DNA from: Bacillota bacterium
Lineage (GTDB): Bacteria; Bacillota_E; Symbiobacteriia; Symbiobacteriales; Symbiobacteriaceae
Length of the DNA stretch: 5,600 nt
Reading direction: 5' to 3'
NCBI GenBank assembly: GCA_003242675.1
Contig: QGVE01000149.1
Span: 1-5,600, forward strand
The notes under the pieces: model-generated
The model's database searches: none
The model's input: the letters and a program-made list of their open reading frames with translations, nothing else
What the model was told of the DNA's origin: nothing
Made by a program: the position numbers and the translations under genes
In this document: piece by piece, positions 1-4,901 of the stretch
Position numbering within the stretch: the first letter of the stretch is position 1
How the letters are laid out: each line of letters begins with the position of its first letter

Positions 1-20
1 GAAAGCAGGTGCTCCCGCAT
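1..20 (-). CDS. Possible start of a downstream gene, cut by the window edge
   Basis: The TGA that ends the preceding ATPase gene shares its last base with an ATG (TGATG, minus strand, 20-18). From that ATG the frame stays open to the window edge and reads Met-Arg-Glu-His-Leu-Leu. A one-base stop/start overlap is typical of translationally coupled genes in an operon. No clear SD is visible before the ATG, so initiation would depend on the terminating ribosome. Only six codons are visible, so nothing can be said about the product and the call could be chance. Confidence 0.25.
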
Positions 21-1048
21 CACGAGGCGAGGTAGAGGGAGGCGTCGGCCGGGGCGAACATGTCGCGGGCGACCTCCTGCAAGGCCTCCAGGCCGTGCAC
101 CTCGTTCTTGTAGAGCGGGATGTAGGACCGCACCAGCGGCCCGAGGTCCTCCTGGATGATGCGGATGTAGCCCTCCTGCTCGTGGAACTTGTTCTGCAGG
201 TACTCGTCGCCGGCGGCCTTGCGGGCCTCGTCGGCCCGGATGCAGGCGTTCACGATCACGCCGCCCACCGGGATGTCGTAGGCCTGCACCTGCTGGATGA
301 ACCGGCGGACCACCGAGATCGGCAGCGTGAGCGGCAGGGTGACGAAGAAGAAGGCGGTGATCTCGGGGTCGACCAGCAGCTTCTTCACCTTCGTGAACCG
401 CTCGTTCATGTCCAGCAGGTCGGCGAGCATCGGGTCCTTCCGGACCTCTTCTTCGACCTTCTCCTTCCGGAAGGAGAGCTGCACCCGGAGCGACAGGGCC
501 TCCTTGCGGCTCTGAATCATCCGGTTCAGCCAGAGGCCGTAGATCTTCGACAGACCGATCAGCCGGATGGCATTGGCCACCGCCGCCGTGTCGAAGACGA
601 TGCGGTCGAAGTCCTTGGCCTCGTTCAGCATGATGTCGATCATCTTGTCGAACATCGCCGACTCCTCGAAGGCGGGGTTGGTCACGGCGATGTCGACGAA
701 GGGCCCGGCGTCCACCGGGATGTCGGCGTACTTCAGGAACTCCCGGACACGCTTGGCGATGTTCTCCCGGTACCGGGCGACCACGTCGGAGGCGTCGACC
801 TCCACCGCCCAGAGGTTGGGCACGCCCTCCACCTGGCGGAACTGGCCGCCGGAGAGGTTCTGGCCGAAGACGGAGGTGAGCGAGTGGACCGGGTTCAGCG
901 AGGCCACCAGCGTCTTCTTGCCCTCCAGGGCGAACTGGTAGGCCAGCACCGCCGCCGTCACGGTCTTGCCGACGCCGCCCTTGCCGCCGGTGAAGATGTA
1001 CCGGAGGTTGGGCCGGCTGTCCAGAAACTCCCGCAGCGTCTGCGCCAC
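20..1048 (-). CDS. ArsA/Get3-like ATPase with degenerate switch I and II motifs
   Basis: This is a P-loop ATPase of the ArsA/Get3 (COG0003-type) family, 342 residues, presumably cytosolic and dimeric. Numbering from the chosen start, the deviant Walker A GGKGGVGKT is at 21-29, with the signature Lys at 23. The family's STDPxHSL switch I reads SLNPVHSL, so the catalytic Asp is Asn52. The switch II DTAPTGHTLRLL reads DTAAVANAIRLI from 153, losing Gly-His. A charged helical subdomain (about 166-226), the adenine-side VIVN (about 264-267) and a C-terminal IPL..NEVHGLEAL block complete the fold. The Get3 CxxC motif and the ArsA metal-site cysteines are absent. I chose GTG 1048: it follows the upstream TAA by one base and sits 11 bases from GGGGAGG. 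The alternative GTG at 1060 overlaps that SD. The gene directly follows its paralogue, which suggests coupled synthesis and a heterodimer. Loss of hydrolysis is inferred, not shown. Family assignment is firm; substrate is unknown. Confidence 0.9.
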   Translation of the reverse strand: MAQTLREFLDSRPNLRYIFTGGKGGVGKTVTAAVLAYQFALEGKKTLVASLNPVHSLTSVFGQNLSGGQFRQVEGVPNLWAVEVDASDVVARYRENIAKRVREFLKYADIPVDAGPFVDIAVTNPAFEESAMFDKMIDIMLNEAKDFDRIVFDTAAVANAIRLIGLSKIYGLWLNRMIQSRKEALSLRVQLSFRKEKVEEEVRKDPMLADLLDMNERFTKVKKLLVDPEITAFFFVTLPLTLPISVVRRFIQQVQAYDIPVGGVIVNACIRADEARKAAGDEYLQNKFHEQEGYIRIIQEDLGPLVRSYIPLYKNEVHGLEALQEVARDMFAPADASLYLAS

Positions 1049-1049
1049 T

Positions 1050-2069
1050 TTACGCCACACCTCCCCGCACGGCCGGCAGCTCCACCTGGCAGTTGATCAG
1101 GTACTCCGACGCGGTCTTGATCATCTCGATTCCCTTCGGCTCCCGGGTGAACATGGGGACGATCGCCTGCACCTTGTCGCCGAACTTCTGGGCGATGGTG
1201 CGCAGGTGCTCCTGCTGCATCGCCACGCGGTTGCGCAGGTACTCGGAGGTGTCAGGCCGCTCCAGCAGTTCCGCGGGGTAGACCTGGTTGACCACCAGGC
1301 CGGACATCTGGATCCCCAGGTTCTCGAACATCTTCAGGGCCCGCTCGGTGTCGAGGATCGCCATCTGCTCGGGGATCAGCACCATGAAGAAGGCGGTCCG
1401 GCGCTTGGCCGTGAGCAGGTCGGTGAAGGACTTGATCTTGTTGCGGATGTCGATCAGCTCCTTCATGACCTCGTCCTCGCGCGCGGCCTCTCCCTTCAGC
1501 GTGGCGGCTACCGCGTCGTATTCGGCCACCTTCGCCCGGGCGTCGGTGATCTTCTCGACCCACTTGGAGAGGATGTCGGCCATCGCGACCATCCGCACGC
1601 CGTGGCCGAACGGCGGCATGTCGAAGATGTAGATGTCATACTCCTTCTTGGCCACCAGCTCGGCCATCGCGTCGTAGGTGGCGCTCTCGTACATGGCGGG
1701 CTCGGCCGACGTGGAGTCGATGTACTCCTCGATCTCCTTCGGCACCGCGTCCAGCCCGTACATGTCCATGATCTTCTGCTTGACCTGCTGCTGGTACTCC
1801 GCCACCCGGCGGTCGGCGTCGATCTCGACCACGAACAGGTTGGGGAGGATTTCCACCTCGCCCTGGCCGTAGATGTTCCGCTCGAAGATGTCGGAGAGCG
1901 ACGCCTGCGGATCGGTGGAGAACAGCAGGGTCCGCTTCTTTTTCACCTGGGACATGTAGTACGCCAGCCCGGAGGACGAGGTCGTCTTGCCCAGTCCGCC
2001 CTTGCCGGCGAAGATGACGATCTCCGCCTCCGGGTTCTGCTCAAAGTACGCACCCAAGCCCTTCGGCAC
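1050..2069 (-). CDS. ArsA/Get3-like ATPase with intact catalytic motifs
   Basis: This is an ArsA/Get3-family ATPase of 339 residues, paralogous to the next gene. From the chosen start the Walker A GKGGLGKT is at 22-29 and an intact switch I STDPQASLSD begins at 51, with the catalytic Asp at 53. The switch II block DMPPFGHGVRMV begins at 150 and keeps Gly-His. A long charged helical subdomain follows, then LVVNQVYP (adenine contact and its Pro) and a VPMFTREPKGIEMI block. There is no CxxC zinc motif and only one Cys, near the C-terminus, so neither a canonical Get3 nor an arsenite-binding ArsA is indicated. I chose GTG 2069-2067 because AGGAGG (2083-2078) precedes it by 8 bases. A GTG at 2096 would add nine residues but lacks an SD and falls in a hairpin. 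The stop (1050-1052) lies one base before the next start. I infer that this is the active partner of a heterodimer whose other subunit is the next gene; the client is unknown. Confidence 0.92.
   Translation of the reverse strand: MPKGLGAYFEQNPEAEIVIFAGKGGLGKTTSSSGLAYYMSQVKKKRTLLFSTDPQASLSDIFERNIYGQGEVEILPNLFVVEIDADRRVAEYQQQVKQKIMDMYGLDAVPKEIEEYIDSTSAEPAMYESATYDAMAELVAKKEYDIYIFDMPPFGHGVRMVAMADILSKWVEKITDARAKVAEYDAVAATLKGEAAREDEVMKELIDIRNKIKSFTDLLTAKRRTAFFMVLIPEQMAILDTERALKMFENLGIQMSGLVVNQVYPAELLERPDTSEYLRNRVAMQQEHLRTIAQKFGDKVQAIVPMFTREPKGIEMIKTASEYLINCQVELPAVRGGVA
1060..1066 (-). promoter_or_regulatory. Shine-Dalgarno site for the degenerate ATPase gene
   Basis: Minus-strand GGGGAGG lies inside the 3' end of the preceding ATPase gene. 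Its last base is the first base of a GTG at 1060-1058, which is too close to be used. The next in-frame GTG (1048-1046) is 11 bases away and is therefore preferred. Confidence 0.55.
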
Positions 2070-2077
2070 GTGTCTTG

Positions 2078-2083
2078 CCTCCT
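2078..2083 (-). promoter_or_regulatory. Shine-Dalgarno site deciding the start of the intact ATPase
   Basis: A perfect minus-strand AGGAGG lies 8 bases before GTG 2069-2067 and inside the longer reading that would start at 2096. It favours the shorter 339-residue protein. Confidence 0.6.
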
Positions 2084-2090
2084 CGCTTTC

Positions 2091-2116
2091 CGTCACGCCC
2101 CCGCGGGGCGGCGACG
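2091..2116 (-). other. GC-rich intercistronic hairpin between the small protein and the first ATPase
   Basis: CGCCCC (2096-2101) pairs with GGGGCG (2105-2110) across a 3-base loop. CGTC (2091-2094) then pairs with GACG (2113-2116) beyond a small internal loop. The hairpin fills most of the gap between the small-gene stop (2118) and the ATPase SD (2083). No T-run follows, so it does not look like a complete intrinsic terminator. It could instead affect mRNA stability, processing or relative expression. In GC-rich DNA such stems also arise by chance. Confidence 0.4.
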
Positions 2117-2117
2117 G

Positions 2118-2393
2118 CTAGTAGATGGCATCGGTGAAATCGCGCTCCCGGAAGACCCGCTGCTTCCAGGACTCGATGTTCGGCACGGCGTACGGCAGGA
2201 TCCGCAGGGAGTAGTAGGGCGGCAGCACGGGGATGCCCAGCATGTCGCCCAGGGTGATGAACATGAACAGGTGCTCCATGTGCATGCGGGTGCGCAGGGC
2301 CGCGGTCACGTTGCCGTGGCTGGCCATGCCGTAGAGGACGCCCTTCAGGGCGGTGAAGAAGCCGCCCTTCTTCTGCCCGTTCTTTTCCGTCAC
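2118..2393 (-). CDS. Small protein with hydrophobic core, paralogue of the divergent His-rich protein
   Basis: I do not recognise this 91-residue protein. It has a Lys/Gly-rich N-terminus, an apolar stretch at about 41-61 (HLFMFITLGDMLGIP then PPYY), the block SLRILPYAVP (62-71), ESWK (74-77) and a charged tail ending Ala-Ile-Tyr. Residues 48-85 align without gaps to 66-103 of the protein encoded at 4498-4836, with 17 of 38 identical, so the two are paralogues. The apolar stretch contains an Asp and paired prolines, so it suggests membrane association or a re-entrant segment rather than a clean transmembrane helix. I chose GTG 2393 because GGAGGTGA (2408-2401) lies 7 bases upstream; an ATG at 2414 lies upstream of that SD and in a hairpin stem. 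The gene sits between cstA and the ATPase pair in one operon. A role as partner or client of the ATPases is inference from position only. Confidence 0.8.
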   Translation of the reverse strand: MTEKNGQKKGGFFTALKGVLYGMASHGNVTAALRTRMHMEHLFMFITLGDMLGIPVLPPYYSLRILPYAVPNIESWKQRVFRERDFTDAIY

Positions 2394-2400
2394 GCCTGTC

Positions 2401-2408
2401 TCACCTCC
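2401..2408 (-). promoter_or_regulatory. Near-perfect Shine-Dalgarno site for the small protein
   Basis: Minus-strand GGAGGTGA, fully complementary to the 16S anti-SD core, ends 7 bases before GTG 2393-2391. It lies within the longer reading that begins at ATG 2414, so it rejects that start. Confidence 0.6.
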
Positions 2409-2412
2409 GGTC

Positions 2413-2460
2413 ATCGTGGCTGCCCGGGCGGCCGTGAGGGCGCCCGGGCAGCCCCACGAT
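2413..2460 (-). other. Strong intercistronic hairpin between cstA and the small protein gene
   Basis: CTGCCCGGGCG (2420-2430) pairs perfectly with CGCCCGGGCAG (2441-2451) around a 10-base loop. The stem continues with ATCGTGG (2413-2419) pairing with CCACGAT (2454-2460) after a 2-base bulge, giving about 18 base pairs. It starts three bases past the cstA stop and ends four bases before the SD of the next gene. On the minus strand it is followed by ATGACCGGAGG, with no T-run, so it is not a classical Rho-independent terminator. Protection of the cstA 3' end, RNA processing or partial attenuation would each fit. Two-fold symmetry means a protein operator is also possible. Confidence 0.6.
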
Positions 2461-2463
2461 TGG

Positions 2464-4239
2464 CTAGTCGCCGCTGGTGGCGACGCGCGGCCGCGCGCTG
2501 TGCATGCGCCGGGCAGCCGCGTACGCCGAGTAGGTCTTGTAGGCCATCACCAGGCCCAGGGCGAAGAGCGCCACGCCCACCAGGACGAAGATGCCGTCCA
2601 TCGCCCGGCTGAAGCCCGGGTACTGGTTGAACGGATACTGCACCAGGGTGGGGGTGAGGCCCAGGAAGGCGGGCAGGTACACCTTCACCACCTGCCAGCC
2701 GATGGCGGTGATGGTGGTGACGATCATGAAGGTGGCCGGGAGGAGCGTGTAGATGGTCGGCGCCTGCGTGCGGGCCAGGTGGATGGTGATGAGCATCAGG
2801 GCCAGGCCCGCGAGCAGCTGGTTGGAGCCGCCGAAGTAGAGCCAGAGGTTGTTCCAGGAACCGGTGGCCGCGAACGCCAGCGGGATCAGCAGGCCGATGA
2901 AGGTGGAGACGTGCTTCTGGCCCAGGACCGCCAGCGGCCCCTGGAAGACCTCGGTGGACACCAGCCGCCAGAAGCGGGTGACCAGGGCCTGAACGGTCAG
3001 GGCGTAGAGGATGAGCACCACGCCGAAGTACGCCCGCAGGAAGCCGGCGGCCGCCTGACCGCCAAGGAACGGCGAGGTGAACTTGATGGCGCCGGCCACC
3101 CAGGCGCCGACGGACCCGGTGAGCTGCTCACGCGGGATGACCATATACGCTGCCAGCGAAGCCAGGGCCAAGAGACCTTCCGACAGCATGGCCCCGGCGC
3201 CGACCGGGTGGGCGTCGGTCTCGACGTCGAGCTGCTTCGCGGTGGAGGAGCTGGAGACCAGGCTGTGCCAGCCCGAGATGGAGCCGCAGGCGATGGCGAC
3301 GAACATCAGCGGCCACATGGGGCTGTTGCCGCCGGGGTTGAAGGCCACCCAGGCCGGCTGCTCCAGCCGTACCCCGGTGAAGCCGGAGACCAGGGCGCCG
3401 ATCAGGATGAGGAGCACCGCCAGGAAGGTCGGGAAGAAGGATACGTAGTTGACGGGCTGGATGAAGGTGGGCAGCGGCAGGACCGACGCCAGGTAGAGGA
3501 TGACGCACGCCACGATGCCCCAGATCAGCAGCGACCACGGGCCGGCGATGCCGCCCGCCTCGATGCCCTGGGCGGGGTTCGGCGGCCAGGCGCCCTGCGG
3601 CGTCTGCAGGAACGGGAAGGTCGCGGCGGCCCAGATCACCAGGGCCATCAGCGCGATGGCCAGGAGGGTGGTGGCAAGCACGTTCACGCGGAGCTTGTAG
3701 AGCATCTGCCCGGCCAGCACGCCGACCAGCAGGATGCCGACCGTGGCCGCGAAGGTGGACGGGAAGATGTGCCAGAACAGGGCGATGAAATAGATGAAGG
3801 TCGCGGAGATGATCAACAGATAGAACAGGATGAAGCCGAGGAGGGTATTCCGGCCGGCGTTCCCCGTAAACTCGTAGGTAATGGGCCCGAAGGAGCGCCC
3901 CTGGTTGCGGACGGAGAGCATGATGGAGCCGTAGTCCTGGAGCCAGCCGATGAAGAAGTTGCCCAGGATGATCCACGCCAGGGCCGGGGCCCAGCCGTAG
4001 TTGATGGCGATGTACGGGCCGAGGACGGGGCCCAGCGCGGCGACGCTCTTGAACTGGTAGCCCCACAGCACGTACTTGGTGACCGGGAAGTACTCCACCC
4101 CGTCGGTGTACATGTGGGCCGGCGTCGTCCGCTTCGGATCCGGCTTCCATACGTTCCGGTCGAACCACTTGCCGTACCCGAAGTACGCGATGCCGTAGGC
4201 GACGAGCGCAAGCAGCACGAACAGGGCCGGCGAGTCCAT
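2464..4239 (-). CDS. cstA: CstA family carbon-starvation / pyruvate-type transporter
   Basis: This is a polytopic inner-membrane protein of the CstA/BtsT family. Characterised members import pyruvate, peptides or amino acids under nutrient limitation, probably with H+. At 591 residues it is within the family range. Helix 1 is at about 3-22. Family motifs are intact and in order: Asp46 to Pro75 (D-G-x-x-Y-x-P leading to G-Y-Q-F and GPVLGP), GW 82-83, D102 with SVRNQGRSFG (109-118), GSISGWHSLVSSS (319-331) followed by K335, and FGGSNQLLAGLAL (469-481). The C-terminus is short and basic. Many family members have GHHF where this protein has GYQF (60-63). ATG 4239 is preceded by AGGAGG (4256-4251, 11 bases away) and by GAAGGAAGG right at the start. 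It is the first gene of the minus-strand operon, transcribed from the AT-rich region upstream. The exact substrate cannot be told from sequence. Confidence 0.95.
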   Translation of the reverse strand: MDSPALFVLLALVAYGIAYFGYGKWFDRNVWKPDPKRTTPAHMYTDGVEYFPVTKYVLWGYQFKSVAALGPVLGPYIAINYGWAPALAWIILGNFFIGWLQDYGSIMLSVRNQGRSFGPITYEFTGNAGRNTLLGFILFYLLIISATFIYFIALFWHIFPSTFAATVGILLVGVLAGQMLYKLRVNVLATTLLAIALMALVIWAAATFPFLQTPQGAWPPNPAQGIEAGGIAGPWSLLIWGIVACVILYLASVLPLPTFIQPVNYVSFFPTFLAVLLILIGALVSGFTGVRLEQPAWVAFNPGGNSPMWPLMFVAIACGSISGWHSLVSSSSTAKQLDVETDAHPVGAGAMLSEGLLALASLAAYMVIPREQLTGSVGAWVAGAIKFTSPFLGGQAAAGFLRAYFGVVLILYALTVQALVTRFWRLVSTEVFQGPLAVLGQKHVSTFIGLLIPLAFAATGSWNNLWLYFGGSNQLLAGLALMLITIHLARTQAPTIYTLLPATFMIVTTITAIGWQVVKVYLPAFLGLTPTLVQYPFNQYPGFSRAMDGIFVLVGVALFALGLVMAYKTYSAYAAARRMHSARPRVATSGD

Positions 4240-4439
4240 CCTTCCTTCAACCTCCTCTCTGGGTATTGGGCGCCAGTCGCGTCTTGGTCAGCGGTTCTCC
4301 CTCGCTGCTCTTCCGCACCCCCTTTCCCCACCTGTGCCCCGCAGCGGCGGGGCTGTTCCGCAAAAGTCCAGTAGTGTCCAATGTATTGTCCGAACTCGCG
4401 CTAATTCCTGCTGAATTGGAACTATTTCAATGAGACGGA

Positions 4440-4471
4440 GGAGTCCGGCAGGGATCCGGGGCACCGGCTCC
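4440..4471 (+). other. Leader hairpin upstream of the divergent small-protein gene
   Basis: GGAG (4440-4443) and CCGG (4445-4448) pair with CCGG (4464-4467) and CTCC (4468-4471), giving 8 base pairs with a one-base bulge and a 15-base loop. It ends 13 bases before the SD at 4485, so it could influence ribosome access. It is short and lies in GC-rich DNA, so it may be incidental. Confidence 0.25.
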
Positions 4472-4484
4472 GAACTGAAGGGAT

Positions 4485-4493
4485 GGAGGTGAT
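4485..4493 (+). promoter_or_regulatory. Perfect Shine-Dalgarno site deciding the GTG start at 4498
   Basis: GGAGGTGAT matches the anti-SD for nine bases. Its GGAGG core ends 8 bases before GTG 4498. The in-frame ATG at 4483 overlaps it and cannot use it. Confidence 0.65.
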
Positions 4494-4497
4494 CCCG

Positions 4498-4836
4498 GTG
4501 GGGGGAGATCATGGCGGCCGCGGGCACCGACACGGGCACGAACCCTGGATCCGGCACGACCCGCTGCACGCCCGCCCGCGCACGTGGCGGGAGAAGGTCC
4601 GGCAGTTCTTCTGGGGCCTGTTCTTCTTCGAGTGGTATCACGAGCTTCAGCACGAGCGGGCGAAGTACAGCGACGTGCTGAACCTGGTCCTCTTCGGCGA
4701 GCTGCTGGGCATTCCGCTCATGAACTCCAGCCTGGGGATACGGCTCCTGCCCTACGTGCTGCCGGAGCTGGAGAGCTGGAAGCACCGACAGCTGGAGGAG
4801 CGGGAGGTCATCGAGGAGGTGCCGCACGTTCACTGA
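4498..4836 (+). CDS. His-rich small protein, paralogue of the 2118-2393 protein
   Basis: I do not recognise this 112-residue protein. The N-terminus is His-rich (His at 5, 10, 12, 14, 20 and 24, mixed with Gly and Arg), which could bind a metal. An aromatic stretch QFFWGLFFFEWYHEL follows at 36-50. The block shared with its paralogue comes next: GELLGIP (67-73), IRLLPYVLP (81-89), ESWK (92-95) and a charged tail ending His-Val-His. Seventeen of 38 aligned residues (66-103) match the operon protein across the intergenic region. The start is GTG 4498, set by the SD at 4485-4493. The gene diverges from cstA and is followed 65 bases later by a membrane-anchored protein gene, probably in the same transcript. 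The last 39 bases of the gene region are duplicated immediately downstream. Function is unknown; a shared partner with its paralogue, possibly the ATPases, is inference. Confidence 0.8.
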   Translation: MGGDHGGRGHRHGHEPWIRHDPLHARPRTWREKVRQFFWGLFFFEWYHELQHERAKYSDVLNLVLFGELLGIPLMNSSLGIRLLPYVLPELESWKHRQLEEREVIEEVPHVH

Positions 4837-4883
4837 CGGACAAGCGGGAGGCCATCCAGGAGGTTCCGTGCGTTCACTGATGG
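4801..4883 (+). repeat. Imperfect tandem duplication of the small-protein 3' end
   Basis: Bases 4801-4839 and 4845-4883 are direct repeats with 33 of 39 positions identical and a 44-base period. Copy 1 encodes the true C-terminus, REVIEEVPHVH and stop. Copy 2 would encode REAIQEVPCVH and stop in a different frame, since 44 is not a multiple of three. It lies after the real stop codon and is most simply an untranslated relic of a local duplication or of a lost second gene copy. It places a second AGGAGG (4858-4863) ahead of the next gene, although that gene has its own closer SD. Confidence 0.85.
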
Positions 4884-4901
4884 CGGAGCGGAGGCGGTGC
4901 G

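Larger units (their letters stand above)
4240..4497. promoter_or_regulatory. Divergent intergenic region with an AT-rich promoter island
   Basis: About 260 bases separate the divergent cstA and small-protein starts. The part nearest cstA (4240-4365) is GC-rich leader. It includes a 7-bp stem GCCCCGC/GCGGGGC (4336-4342 with 4347-4353) that lacks a T-run. Bases 4366-4436 are conspicuously AT-richer than anything else here and are the likely site of both promoters. Within it are three GTCC direct repeats (4366, 4376, 4388) and the inverted repeat AATTC-N5-GAATT (4403-4417). I tried to place -35/-10 pairs on both strands and found none matching sigma-A consensus well, nor a sigma-54 GG-N10-GC arrangement. 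No clear CcpA cre site is seen, although cstA genes are often under catabolite control. Confidence 0.5.

Noticed and set aside
95..1096. Long plus-strand open frame opposite the degenerate ATPase
   Set aside because: It is antisense to a clear ATPase. Its protein is His/Asp/Val/Leu/Arg-rich low-complexity sequence typical of the reverse frame of GC-rich genes, and it has no domain.
20..2069. An arsenite-efflux ArsA pair
   Set aside because: The ArsA metal-site cysteines are absent (one Cys per protein), and no arsB, acr3, arsR or arsD is visible.
20..2069. Canonical Get3/TRC40 tail-anchored-protein targeting factor
   Set aside because: The zinc-binding CxxC is missing in both proteins, and one lacks the catalytic Asp. 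The fold family is shared, but that specific role is not supported.
4336..4353. GCCCCGC/GCGGGGC stem as a terminator
   Set aside because: It has only 7 base pairs and no T-run on either strand, and it lies in the leader of cstA where a terminator is not expected.
2353..4374. 673-codon plus-strand open frame opposite cstA, and a similar 548-codon frame at 966-2612
   Set aside because: Both run antisense to confident genes and across gene boundaries. Their translations are Gly/Asp/Arg/His-biased repeats, a product of high GC at third codon positions.
4412..4430. CcpA cre site
   Set aside because: The TGAA...TTCA dyad matches only 12 of 18 positions in symmetry and lacks the central CG of cre sites.
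4366..4436. Exact sigma-A or sigma-54 promoters
   Set aside because: All -35/-10 pairs tried on both strands matched consensus weakly or had bad spacing, and no GG-N10-GC element was found. Only the region is annotated.
4584..4880. Plus-strand frame overlapping the His-rich small protein and ending in the duplicated tail
   Set aside because: It has no SD at its start and its N-terminal part is an Ala/Gly/Arg shadow. Only its last codons, within copy 2 of the duplication, resemble a real peptide, so it is reported as a repeat and not as a gene.
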